Shown in pieces: positions 1-12,600 of a stretch of DNA of 64,000 nt; position 1 is the stretch's first letter; each line of letters begins with the position of its first letter. This DNA is from Odontesthes bonariensis (taxonomy: Eukaryota > Chordata > Actinopteri > Atheriniformes > Atherinopsidae): positions 17,846,467 through 17,910,466 of the forward strand of contig NC_134529.1 of assembly GCF_027942865.1 (NCBI RefSeq), written 5' to 3'. Under the pieces are notes generated by a model. It did not search any database. It was not told where the DNA came from and was given only the letters and a program-made list of their open reading frames with translations. The position numbers and the translations under genes are program-made.

Positions 1-832
1 GGGCTCAAAAGAACCCAACATAAGACATGTTTTCACAATTCAAGCTGAGTGCACAAAATCAAGAGCATGTGGTAATATAATGAAAGCAGAAAAAAGTTGA
101 ATTCAAATAAAAATTTTAAAAAAACAACAAAAATCAAATAAGAGGCAGTGATAAGCAATCCTACCAGAGAAGCGGGTATTAAACCTAGGATTTTCTGCTG
201 CCCTGGAAAACTCAAGAGGAGATAAGTGGAACTCCTTTATCACAACAATAAGGTTTTTATGATGTCATCTTTAATCACTTGCTGTGTCCGATTATAAATG
301 TCAAGCAAGATCAAAGGGAACCTCAGAAAGAATTCCGATAGACTGGCTTGGAAAAAATAAACTTTGTGGTGTCATCAAAAGGTTCCGGTTTAGGCAAAGT
401 TAGGCTGTACTAAACGGGCTCGTGGTCCCATACTGGGAACAACACCACAGGGGGAAACACACGAACTAAATCAGCTGCCTTGGTCATATAAAATCTGAAA
501 AAGAATTATGAGACGTCTTCAAACATTTCATTTTTTATTTTGGTACGTTGTGATTATTCTACAATGTCAGCGAGTAAAGTTCCGGTATATTCTCCGGATG
601 CAGAAACAGCTGACCGCTCATGGGATTAGTCAAGTGAGCAAAACGTTCACAGCATCAGAAGTTGGTCACACAAGGTGCTTCTATCTCAAAGTTTGCACCT
701 GAACACTTTTTTTAATGAACAAGTGATGAAGTCCCACTTGATGCTCACTTGGTTGTCTCTGGTATCGCTACGTGATTTCCTTCTTGCGCACGATATGTCT
801 TTTGGGAATTATTTATATTTAAATAACACATT

Positions 833-1135
833 ATGCTGAACCTTTCTGTGTGGAGTTTGCATGTTCTGCCCGTCTACGCGTGGGTTCTCTCCGGGTACTC
901 CGGCTTCCTCCCACCATCCAAAAACATGCATGTTAGGTTAATTAGTGACTCTAAATTGGCCTTAGGAGTGAGTGTGAGCGTGCATGGTTGTGTGTCTTGT
1001 TTGTCTCTGCGTGGTCCATTTGATGCACTGATGACCTGTCCAGGGTGTACCCTGCCTCTCGCCCAATAACAGCTGGGATAGTCTCCCCCTCGCAACCGTA
1101 AATTAGATTAAGCGGGTATAGAAAATGGATGGATG
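833..1135 (+). repeat. SINE-like interspersed repeat, 5'-truncated copy 1
   Basis: The sequence matches a very common teleost repeat: a GTGGAGTTTGCATGTTCT-type start, a central AAAAACATGCATG block, a GACCTGTCCAGGGTGTACC block and a 3' end of AAAATGGATGGATG. A second diverged copy in the same orientation lies at 4140-4428. Both can be aligned by eye, which confirms dispersed-repeat status. The family assignment (tRNA-derived SINE or LINE-derived) is inference. Open frames on both strands here are repeat-derived. Confidence 0.8.
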
Positions 1136-2716
1136 TTATGCAGTCCAAAAACCTCTTGCCAATTTTCAATATTGGACAGAACCAACCTTTAAGGGCTCCA
1201 AACCATATACACCAAACCAATATGAAAACATTGCCAGGCAGGACATATTTTAAAAAATGCCTGTACAAGAAGATATAGCTCACCAGTCCAGAAGAAAGCG
1301 GCACCGGTTGTTGGCTTAGGGTTATAAGAGCCCATAAAATGTTTCTTCCTACCTTTTAACACAACCAACAGTTCAAATAACTCACTAGCTATATCATAAA
1401 AACTAGACACAAAGGTCTGGAGACAAAACATAAGGAGAAACTGTACTAAGTGGGCGAAATAATCTCTGACAATGCTGCACAGCTAACAGGCCGATTGTCA
1501 GCTGTCCTGTCTGGAGCGTCTGTGAAAATCTTTCTCTCTGTCTGTCGGCAAAGAGCCATAAAAATATCAAACTGCTCATTGTAAGTATAGATATCTTTCT
1601 CCCACACATTTTTTTCTGAAAGAATTCAAAGAGAATCATCATCAGTGAAGCACTCTATTTAAACCATTTATATATTTATTCATGATTTGTAACTATAGTA
1701 AACTGGAATCGCTAACATGTAAAAACTAAAAACTTGAAGTGGCTCTCCCATTCGGCACCTAAGTGTTTGGCCTTAAACGCACGTGGTTGTAAGTTGCAGT
1801 TTCTTTGTCAAAGAGACCTACAGAAATGAGGAATGCAGCTGGTGCTTTTGGTAACACATGTTTATACAGTATGAGACCAGCAGTCTAAGGGATCCGGTCA
1901 AAGGCAATTCTCCAGAAGAGACTTCCTGTCACATAACTCATGCTCCCAGAGGTAAAATGTTATCTCTGCTGTCGCTTTTCGTTGCCTGAACTGAAGTGTG
2001 TATGTGGACCCACAGGCATTTCTCGTCATCTTTCTATCCCCATTTTCTTCCCCACACACTGGCTGTATGTTTCTGTCCCATTTCCAACAATAAAGCGTCT
2101 GTAAAGCCTCCCCAGGCAGCTTTGCAAACTCTTACATAAGTGAGCTGCTGTGCATTTGTCCGTGTGGTGTTTTCATTACGTGAGTAAAGAAACAGGGTAT
2201 GTGCATGCCTCCAAGACCATCTGTCTGTGCACTTCGTGTCCTGAGACGTCCTCCCAACCCTCTCAAACCTGATTCGGAAATTCTAAAGCGCCACTGTTTG
2301 TACCCATTAGTTAAATGTATGGATGATCACGGTGATAGACCTTATGTAAGTGGAGCTCTGCACGCACGTTAGGCAGCACATTCTTCTTGGACAACAGTTT
2401 CCTGGACACTGATGGAATCTACAGTTGTGTGTTTTTTGTGTCAGTGTGTACCAATTTGATTGAATCAATTGCTCCCATACTTGCACAGTGGAGCTTTGTG
2501 TGTATGAGAGACAATATTATCGCTGCCAAGTACAGAGGCTACGACGGGCAGAGTGCCATTTCATCAGCTCAGGCCATTTTGTTTACAGGTCAGTCTGCCT
2601 AGGTACAAGCTCGTAGACAGAAGAGGTGAGGAGAACCGGATTCTCCCAACATTTCTATCTTTTTCTTGTTTCATCTGTGCTGGACATCAGAGGCCATCAC
2701 CCTCACAGGTGCCTAT

Positions 2717-2775
2717 GATTCATTCATTCATTCATTCATTCATTCATTCATTCATTCATTCATTCATTCATTCAA
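2717..2775 (+). repeat. (CATT)n microsatellite
   Basis: About 14 perfect tandem copies of a CATT/ATTC unit inside dpf3 intron 1. It may be the tail of a degraded retroposon, but no body is recognisable next to it. Confidence 0.95.
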
Positions 2776-4139
2776 ACAGAAATCATTCTACCGTTGAGGG
2801 GCTGATTTGATTTACAAAAAGAAAAGGAAAAACAGTTGAGTTCCAAAGAAGAGCTTATTGGACATCACAAATATTCAAAGCTACATTTATTCATCAGCCG
2901 AGGGGGTTTGGAGGCTCAAGTCAGTCAATGTGTTTGGATGACGGCTGTCAATCTTAATCTCATCTGCCACTGAAAATTAGAGTGTAACTTTCACTCGTAA
3001 CTCTCCTCCATCTCATCCTCATCTTGCATAGAATAATCAGTCAGTAAAAAACTCATCATCCGCACAGTAATTCAGTCATTTTTCATATCTGTATTCATCT
3101 CTCAACACTGTACTCTGGTTCTTTCCTGTTTCTGAAAAGTTCAAATCCAACACTGTTACATATGATGTGTTACCTTTAAAGCTGGCACACCTGTTTGGTT
3201 TGATTACATTTTTAACCATTTTTATAATAATCTCCTCGCGATCTATTAAAGCAGAAATGCCAATTTAGCCATTTTGTAGCTCCGCATTTGCAAATTTAAT
3301 GTTTGACACTTTTTTTCCTTTTTTTTTAATGTTATGTCACAGTTTGACCGTCATTCAGTTAGCACAGTGAGCTAAATCATTTAAATACTGCGAGACATTT
3401 TCTGGGTCAACTGACTGACCCAGCTGAGATTAAAACACCCATGAGACCATGACTGGCCTTTAAGGGACTGACAGACAGTTATTTTGATGGACAAATTTGT
3501 TATTTGTAAAATAAAAAAAAAACAAGTATCCCTTTTAAAGTGTTGATTCTGCGTCACATAGGTTACATAAACGTAAGGCTTCTTCATCAATGTGCCCCTT
3601 AAGATCAAGTAGATTCATTTGTCTTACTCTGCTTCCAGTAGGAAGTGCGTGTGTAGTCTAAAACACACACACACACACAGTCTGGGTCAATCTGCTCTGT
3701 CATTGTTACTATTATTGTCAGTTCCACTTTATATCATAGTACACAAACAGCCTACAACACACATACAGGCCCCCTGGTAATGGCTTTCTTTGGCTGATGT
3801 TGGCTGTGATTTCTGAGGTGTAAAACATGTTGATATTATGTATTGAGTGATATGATTTATGACTAAAAATAGATAAATATATATACTATATTAAAGTTAA
3901 ATTGAAAGGGGTAAAATGATGGGATCAGTGTAAATCAATTTTCCAATAATATACTCAACGATATGGGAAATACCTAAATGTATTTTGGAATACACCAAAC
4001 CCCTTTGTCGTCTTAATTCAGGCATTTTCATCTGTTAATGCTGATAATCACTCATTTTCTGACGTTTTCATAAAACTCCTCTAAACCATTATTACTCTGA
4101 AGTTATGAGTGTAGGAAAAAAAAAAAAAGGAGAAATTCT

Positions 4140-4428
4140 CACCATGGTGTCACCTCACAGCGAGAAGGTTCCCGGTTCGCATGTCTGCTGGGGCCTTTCT
4201 GTGGAGCTGCCATGTGGGTTGCGTGGGTTCTCTCCAAGTACTCCGGCTTCCTCCCGCTGTCCAAAAACATGCATGATTGTTAGGTTAATGGAAGATTCCA
4301 ATAGAGAGTGTGTCTGTGTGACCTGTCCAGCGTGTCCCCAAATTGTCACCAAATGATAGCTGAGAAAGGCTCCAGCATCCCCACATCCCTGAACAAGATT
4401 AAGTGGGGATGAAAAATGGACTGGTGGT
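4140..4428 (+). repeat. SINE-like interspersed repeat, copy 2 with tRNA-like head
   Basis: Diverged copy of the repeat at 833-1135, extending further 5'. It includes a CACCTCACAGCGAGAAGGTT block followed by GGTTCG, which resembles the B box of a tRNA-derived SINE head. It ends in AAAAATGGACTGGTGG, a decayed ATGG tail. Some internal deletions are visible relative to copy 1. Confidence 0.78.
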
Positions 4429-7400
4429 TTCATGAATTTCATGATGTATAGATAGGACCAACACAGTCTAATGGATATTAATATCTGCTTTTATAAATAC
4501 AAGACTCAAATGCAAACTATAATAAACAGTAGATGTACTTCAAAGTTTGAACATTTCTTAAATATCTATTTTTAAGAAAAATACTTTAATTTCTTTCTAT
4601 TATTTCATGTTTTCTGACAAATTACTACAGAAATACTCATATAAGACTAACGAGCTAATATTGTTAGTAATACCTAAGTAGCAGCTCTCTTGAGTATATT
4701 TTAAATATAAGTATATTCAGTAGTTGCTTAATTAATCATTCATCTCTGCTGCATGCTGCATTTTGTCAAAATTTTTCTGTGCTGTAGCAGTATATTTGCT
4801 TGGCCAGCTGTACATTCATCAACTTTCAGATTATTATTGCCGCACAAATATGCAGTTTCTTGAAGAAAACTTTCAAGTTTGGAAAACTAAACAATCTCAC
4901 TGATGTTTGAGCTGAGCTGAGCTGATGAGAGGCGGGGTGTCACAGATTACGGAGCCGCAGAGCCTCCCAACATTTAATCCTCAGCATTCAGAACACTTAA
5001 TCGGCAGCAGTGTATGGGTATCTAGATCTTTTTAAATGTTCTAATATCTGCAGATATGAACACAATAAACACATAGTGATGTTGTAAAGAAACAAAGGAG
5101 GATGGCCACAAATTGGGCAAAAGTAAGATCGGGAAAATTAAGTCCAGCTCTGGCTTTGAATAAGTAAGAGGCCTTGGAGGAAGTAGAGAACAGTGGGACT
5201 GCATGTGGTTGCTGATAGCTGTCTTTGTGGGACTTGGTAGACTAAGCACTGGGTGAAGCAGAGAGGGGGCTGAATTAGGAGGACAAGGGGGGCGATAAGG
5301 TAGAGTGGCAGGGGAGACTGGGGGTGGATGAGGTCTGACATGTCCTGAGGCACACGTGTTCCCTTTCAAACCCTGTCACACTCATTTTCTCTCAAACACA
5401 CGGATGTGTGTATGCCCAAGCACACACATGTCCTTGCACAAAAAGGCACACAAAGGGAGTGAAAAAGGAAGGAGTGTTGCAGAGGGGAAACCCAGAATCA
5501 GATGATCTGTTGTTGTTTGGCCATGGAGGGGGTGAGTGTGCGGAAGGGGGTGAAAGAGTGGGAGCTGAACGATAGCTGGTTTCATGTCAGTGTGGGATCA
5601 CTGGATTAAAATGGGGGGGGGGGGGGAGGTGTCCAGTAACAGACACAATGTAATAAGTGAAGAATACCACACCAAATGAGAATACCATAGATACCCTGCG
5701 CACCCAACACAAGTCTCACACATAAGCATGAGGTGGGGGGGGAAATGTGCCACTTCCATGTGCAGAACAGATAAAAAAAGAGATTAATCACTGCATGGGG
5801 CTTTCTATGTAAAAAAAAATGTCTCTGGGTATATAATTCCTTAAGCCTGGAAACCATTCTGGGACATTCCCATTCCCTGAGCTCGATTAGACAAAGGCCA
5901 GGGTTCACCCCCGTGCTGTGGGTGTAGTATAAAATGTATGCATTAGGCCTAAATACAGCCAGACAGACACCCCCCACCACCTCCATCACTCACTCCCGTT
6001 CCAACAAACTTGGGGGAGGGGCGCACGGCTGCACATGTATGCAACAAACACGCGGAGTCCCAAACACATGAACTCCCCCTCCTGATCTCTTTTACATCTC
6101 AGCTCACGTCCGCTCAGTCCTCGTGCACGCACAACCAAACCATTTCCCACCTGAGCTCCTTCTCACATTATACACCCAAAACCTAATCACGAAACAGCAG
6201 CAGGACATGTAATACGCACATCTCTGCATATGAATTACACTGCTGATTTGAATACTTCTCATGTCAGCCCCTCATTCAGTCCCACTGCCTCCCAGGTTTG
6301 AATCACAAAGACGTCTTTGTGTAAATGCTAGTTTAAATCAGCCAAGAAAATATGCATTGCTAAACACGTTTGAGCCGAGTAAGCCAGACGTATTTACTGC
6401 CAGGTGCTGATGGTTAGAATTCATCTTTCAGAGAAGAGGAGGCAGGATTATTACCGCCTCCTCACGGAGTGTGTGTATGATTTACCGTCCACATCCTGCA
6501 GACAGATGAGCAGTGGGGTCTATTGTTTCGAACACTCAAAAGTAGACCACATTACACCTCAAAAGGTTGCCAATATTCTCCCCCCACAATCATCTCACAT
6601 AGAGTTTGGATTATAATGTTACCTCTATGCATTTATGTCTGTTAAGATAAATGGAGCCCTGCTCCAGATATACACATAGGCACATTGTTTTCCCTTTTCG
6701 CAGCTATTACGTGGAGGTGTGCTGCCCATGAAGGACAGATGGGACCCCCCACCGACCCCTTCTCAATCCTCCCTCTGCCCCAGCATCAGTCTCTCTTTCT
6801 TAACATCCACCTCTCTCTGAACAGATGGATCCAGAAAAATACCGGGACGCTGCTAATCTGCTGAGCTACGTGCCCAACTGCAGACACACAAAAGCAAACA
6901 CATAAAGTATACTCTCAACATCCTAATCTGTTATGATGGAATACAACAGCTTAAAGGTTTTTTATTTTTTTTAGTATTTATTGAAAACAAAGGGGCTCTA
7001 CAAAACAAGAGCATTGTGGGGACTGCAGGGGACATTTACCCCCCTTTTTTTTTCATTAAAAAAGAAAATCCAGAAAGTAACTGTCCTCATATTATTGGCT
7101 CTAAAAGAAGTGATGCTAATGGCAGCTGGAAACTGCACGTGAACAACATCAGATGTAAATGTTAAAAAAAAGAGCATCTTCATTCCAGTAAAAGCATGTA
7201 TTGATTACAAGATTTGATAAAGCTTCTTGCACAATACACCTTGTACTAACTGTCAAACTCTGCACATCCCACATGACAAGCTGTCAGCCAGCAGGGAAAC
7301 AAGCAAGCGTGTAAAATTAAAGTTGGGTTGTTTGAACATGAGGTTTTTTGGGGGGTTTTTTGTTCTCTTTCTTTTTTTTATTTATTTTTTTACTTATTTT

Positions 7401-7951
7401 CTTTCTAAAACTGGTGTTTACAGGGATCACAAAAATCGCGCATTGCTGGTTTTCCTCTACATGCATGAATCGGTGTGAATTGCCTATCCTAACCTGGTGT
7501 GCATGAATTTGACAAGGTCAAAGAAAAAAAAAACAAAGAAAAAAAAACTTCCCTCAGCAAGCATCAAGCAGAAGCTTTGCGGCATTACTTGCATTGAAAT
7601 TTGACTCTCCAATGCAAACTTCTGCCAGTCGCTTCTTTCAAATCAACCGTGCACAACTTCCTACGTGAAACCAAGTGCACGAGAGAGAATGTGTGCGCGC
7701 GGGCTGGACCATAAGTCTTTTTCTCCACATACTGTGCAGAAGTGCACGCTTTTGTATTAGTATTGCGCAACCCTCAAAAGTAGGCAACGGTAACTGAAGA
7801 CTGCTCAAGTGCACGGCAAATGTGTTACATGTAGCACACTCATTAAGAGAAAAAAAACATATATAAATAAATCGCCGTATCTGCATATAGTCAAACGATG
7901 CGATGCTTCAATAACAGAAAAGAAAGAAAGAAAAAAAAGGAATATACTTAC

Positions 7952-7983
7952 GATTTTAAAGGATTATGAATGACAGTCGCCAT
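7952..7983 (-). CDS. dpf3: dpf3 first coding exon (partial gene, start of the protein)
   Basis: DPF3 (BAF45c) is a double-PHD-finger subunit of the BAF (SWI/SNF) chromatin-remodelling complex that reads acetylated and methylated histone H3. Only its first coding exon is in the window: reading the minus strand from the ATG at 7983 gives MATVIHNPLK plus two bases of a Ser-type codon, then a strong donor (GTAAGT, intron starting at 7951). The first ten residues equal the remembered human DPF3 N-terminus. The exon is too short to appear as an open frame. The remaining exons lie beyond the left edge, so 1-7951 is intron 1. It is head to head with dcaf4, as in human 14q24. The ATG sits in an AAGATGGCG context that also resembles a YY1 site. 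DPF1 and DPF2 start differently; synteny also favours DPF3. Confidence 0.85.
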
Positions 7984-9648
7984 CTTCATGCAGGACTGTA
8001 ACGCAATAATCCAAATCTCGGTGTAGTTTGGGACCTTTGTGAAAAAAAACACAACAGCCAATGCTGTCCTGTCCACTGTGCTGCCTACCAATACAACACC
8101 AGCATCAAGACATTAGGCGTGGCCTCAAGGAAATATGTCAACAGACCCCACATTGGAGTCATCGCGAAATTAAGTTGATTTAGCTTTATTACGCGAAAGC
8201 GACCAGTTTTAAACAACGTGACTGCTATATATATGGTACAATATTCATTATGGGGTTTTTTGTGTGTTTTGTTGGATTCGGTGCTTTGAAGTTCTTTATC
8301 AATAATGCAACAGCCTATAAGTTCATTTGTTTTTTATTCTACCACTGACCAAAAGTCAGTCAAGTTCGTGGAGTTCACATGTTGAACAGGTGTGAACTAT
8401 GTGTTGTGTTTTCATGTCAAATATCCGTCAATCTGGTAAATGGAAATTATTTCTAACGCGCTGCATATGCTGCATTCGAAGTCCCCTCTGACGTCCGAGA
8501 CCACAAACAAACTGGCTTCTACATTTTGCTTTGTTGCTCTGTTATTGACACTTGTTGGCTGTCATGTAAGTCACTAGGCTTGCTTGACAAACAGATTAGG
8601 TAAAAAAAAAAAAAAAGGCTAACGGTGTTTTGTCTTAAGTGTGATTAATCAAGATTAATAAATTAATAAATAATAGATTGTGTTTTTCCTGGGCAAGTTG
8701 CCCACTTTGAGTAATGAGGTGGAATTTTGAAGTCAGTGCTGAGATAACCCAGTTACCGGCAGGGATATACAGCTTCTTGTGGCAATTTCTTTTCAAGAAA
8801 AAAAGTCCAATTTTGGAAATCCTGACTTCCCTTCTGCTAAAAATGCAGCACTGTCTGACTAAGAAAGTAACCAATGAATGTCTAAAACGACAGAGCCCTC
8901 TTTTGAGAAATCAGCCAATGGATGACACGCAAGGCGGGACAACATGGAAGGAAGTTAAGTTGCATTTGATGACAACTGGGATAACAGAAGGTTTAACCTG
9001 CAACTTGGGAAAAAAAATTAAATGGCTAAAAATAAAAAACTCCAAAAGTTATCCCCATCGGTCAGCCAGGAAAGTTTTTCATCTCACATGACTTCTCTAT
9101 GCAGGGGCTTGCATATTAAAATGAAAAATATTTCTTGATACTCTGTTCTCGAACAATTATTTTTTTAAAACAATATTTTGCTCTTTTTAATATTCGTCGA
9201 CCATCTCAGTTAAGGGAACTATATGACTATTTACTATTGTTTGTTCAAGCAATAGAGAAAACCTGGGGGTAGTGATGTTTTCCCCCACTTCGCGCTTTCA
9301 AAGCTCAAGTTGTTTCCCATTTTCGAGGTACATGGAATACTGTTTTTTTTTGTGTGTGTGTGAATCGGTAAGCTCAGCAGGCTTGAGTACTATAGTCGTT
9401 TTTATCAGTTTGTTGAGAAATATAAGCTTGTTTATCTTGAACTTTATTCATTGGTCTATTGGAACACTTGTCTATATAACTCACGTTGAAAATCCAGTAA
9501 ATATATATTAAACGTGCTTAGATAAGTGTTTAGCTAACATTGCTAACTAAGCTAACAAGTAAACACGTTGCACGTTGTAGACTCTTGCAGGAGTAAATGA
9601 AGAACAACGTGGTATGACAACCCTGATTTGGGGATTTAAGGAAAAGGG
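7984..9648. promoter_or_regulatory. dpf3-dcaf4 divergent intergenic region
   Basis: A 1.67-kb interval between the dpf3 start codon (minus strand) and the dcaf4 start codon (plus strand). It must contain both promoters and 5' untranslated sequence. Two CCAAT-type motifs occur at about 8869-8875 and 8912-8917, the second next to a GC-rich AAGGCGGGAC stretch. I could not fix a transcription start or a TATA box. The open frame at 8714-9091 shows no recognisable protein. Confidence 0.5.
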
Positions 9649-12600
9649 ATGAAGAAGTGGAACTGGCGAGAAGGTAGACGACCGCACAAGCGCCGAGGTG
9701 CTGGTCAACGCCATGGATGGTACAGGGGCAACCGGCAGATGTCAGGACGCGACGAACAGTGGTAGTTATATTAAAGAGAATGTGGTCTGCATATACAGTG
9801 CTTCATACCAAAAATGCCTCGGATCCTATGATTGATACTGATTTTTAACGTATTTTCTGTTGACAGGTATGGACATAATGATGCTGGACCATCAAACAGA
9901 TCAACCCAGAGGAGATATGAGAGCCAGTCTGCCTCTGCTTCTCTGCCCCAACCTTCCTCATCTTCCTCTAAATCAAGCAGCACAGCACCAGGTTTGTACC
10001 CAACTCCACCCTCTGTCAGGGACTTTAGGAAAAAAAATAGTAAAGGAGACCCACCAGAAGGCTCTAGAACAGAAATACTGTGGTGGCCTCATGGGAGCAA
10101 TTTGGCATTTTATCAGATTCAGGATTCAGCGACGAGCTGATTGTGAGGAATATTGCAGCAATAAGCTTTGCAAATGAAATCAAAGTAGGATGTGAGTGCT
10201 CAGTTGACCTCTTTTGCTTCTGTCAGAGTTGCCAGGTTTCTACTTTGACCCTGAGAAAAACCGCTACTTCCGTCTGCTGCCTGGACACAACAACTGCAAC
10301 CCGCTCACCAGAGAGCAGCTGCAGGAGAAAGAACGAGAGAAGCAGAGACACAAGATGTTGGCAGAGGATGAGAAACTAAGAAAAGTAAGTCTTTGAAGGT
10401 CTGCGAGGAAAAACTATTTCTTCCCTTCTCTGTTATTGTTTGTTGTACTTGAAGATCCAGCCCTGCTTCATTGCTCCTGCCCTGCCACACGGACAGATTT
10501 TGCATTCAAGGAAAGACCCTTGCCGAAAGCATGCATACACATTCTGGGATCCTGGTTTTCATGCAAGTGAAGTGACAGGGCAAGTATCTTGTTCTTTTAC
10601 AGAAAGCACCCCGAAAAGGGCTGAACACTTCACTGCTGCTGCAGAAAAGACATGTTGGGCTGCTACCTGAGAACTCCTACTGCAGGTAGTAGACCACTGC
10701 TGTGTGCATATTTGCTTCATATCCCCCAGCTGTAAAGCATTACAGGATCCAACCCCAACAGACCAAAGGCCAACTTCAATGCTAATCAGTTCTGTGTGTG
10801 TAGAGTGAGTTTTCCTTTGGAGCTTTGTCGGCAGCTAATGGCGATGCTAATCAGTCTTGGCGTAGGATTTTACAGTTTGATCTGTGGACAAGCCAGATGA
10901 TTTCTCCGAAAAAGAATAAAGACTAACCATGCATGCTCACAAGTATGTAAACTATTGTCGCGGGGGCGATCGTCTGCAGACATCACTAATGGGTATTGCT
11001 ATGGTTACAACTGGTCCTCAGGCTCATCCATGAGGTGAAGGTTAGTGGAATGAGACGCCACAAACTAGAGATCCAGAGCACAGACAACAGCAGCCCAAAC
11101 ACCGACAACTTCAGACTCATAGTGGTGAGAAGACACACACACACACACTCATGGGAAACACCCTGGACCTAATATATCACCTCAGACTATAGATATTTTA
11201 TTGTGCGTGACTTGTTGCGTCTTGATCCTCCTACTTCCTTGTCTCTCTCAGGGGGATTCCGCTTGTGAGCGAGTGTTCACGGTCAACGACGTCTCTCACG
11301 GCGGCTGCAAGTACGGCATCATGAACTTCAGCAGCAGCAGCCGGGGCTCTCTGTCTGTGGAAATGTGTGACAACCTCTACTTCACCAACCGCAAGGTGGG
11401 AGTATTTCACCAGCGCTGAGGCACTTACTTTGTGCCTGATGTGTAGATTTATCCCGAATCCCCCTAGAGGCCCATCTCAGAGCAACACTCTAAAGTCTGT
11501 TCGGTCCGTTGTCTTGATATTAATGTCTCTGTGTTTCAGGTGAATTCCATCTGCTGGGCCTCGGTCAACTACCCGGATTCTCACGTTTTGTATCCTTCCT
11601 CAGCTGAAGTAGTGCTCTTACTCAGCTCAGCTCAGCTCAAACACTTCATGTGAATTACTTCGTATCCACACAAAGCAGTAATTTCCTACAGTTTTCCAAA
11701 GATAAGAACTTTCAGACAGTAAATAGAACGATGCCTCAGCTCTGTTAGGCACGTGGCTTGAAATATGGCAGATTCCTTGTTGTGACGGCAATATGTCTGG
11801 TAGATTTAAAACGTTTTTGAAGCAAAGGTATGTGAGACAACAGTAATATGTAGTTTAGAATATTTTTTTTTCCTGAGAGGTTGATTGTAAATGATGCCAT
11901 TCTGTTCGAAACTCTTCTTTAAGCATTACGTTTGAACTGTTTTACATGTGTTCCTAACGCGCTTGTTTTTATGTTGGACTCGTTGTAAGAGTGAAAAAAA
12001 CCCACAAATGAAACAAAAAAATAATAATAATAATAATCTAACCAGTGCTCGGTGATGGCAGCCTACATTTTCCTTGACTGAACCCCTCGAACAGGCTGTG
12101 TCTGGTGGGAGCAGCGGACACCCCCGGCTGCGTCAGTTTACTCCCCGCTTCCCTCTTCAGCAACTCTAACCCAGGTTTGTCTCACGCCGTTTGGGATGTT
12201 CACTTTGGATTTGTGTCGCCATTTATACAGCCACGCCCTACAATTCTGGTAAAACATGTAGTATTCATCTGATAAACATCTTCCTTTGGCTCAATCTCTG
12301 CAAAGTTTTGATTCATAGATTTATTTTTTGGGGGGGGGTATTTGTTTCAAAGGGCTTTTTTAAAATTTATATCAAGCTTAGGTATCCTTGCATGGTTTGT
12401 AGAAACTCTTGTTTTACTTACCTCTCACTCTCTCTTCTCAGATCAGCCTGGGATGCTGTGTAGCTTCAAGATATCCACAGCTTGGTCTTGTGCTTGGTGC
12501 CTCAATCCTCAGTTTGACAAGACCTTCAGCACTGGTCAGTCGCACGGTCATTCTGTTTCTTGCACCTGATCAGATCTGATAACCACCAAGCCTCTATAGA

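Larger units (their letters stand above)
1..7951 (-). other. dpf3 intron 1 (non-coding)
   Basis: About 8 kb of AT-rich DNA downstream of the dpf3 exon 1 donor on the minus strand. I found no splice-bounded open frame matching DPF3 exon 2, which should encode the start of the requiem N-terminal domain, so that exon lies off-window. The stretch holds two SINE-like copies (833-1135 and 4140-4428), a CATT microsatellite (2717-2775), a short AC repeat near 3662-3680 and a poly-G run at 5611-5627. Open frames here have no recognisable protein content. Regulatory elements may exist but I cannot point to one. Confidence 0.7.

Noticed and set aside
833-1304. Open frames on both strands at 833-1304
   Set aside because: They lie in a SINE-like repeat, with a second copy at 4140-4428.
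2717-2775. Tandem CATT repeat as a CRISPR-like array
   Set aside because: Simple 4-bp tandem units without spacers in a vertebrate genome; a microsatellite.
5606-5989. 127-aa minus-strand open frame
   Set aside because: Its end is a poly-proline stretch read from a poly-G run; the rest lacks any known motif.
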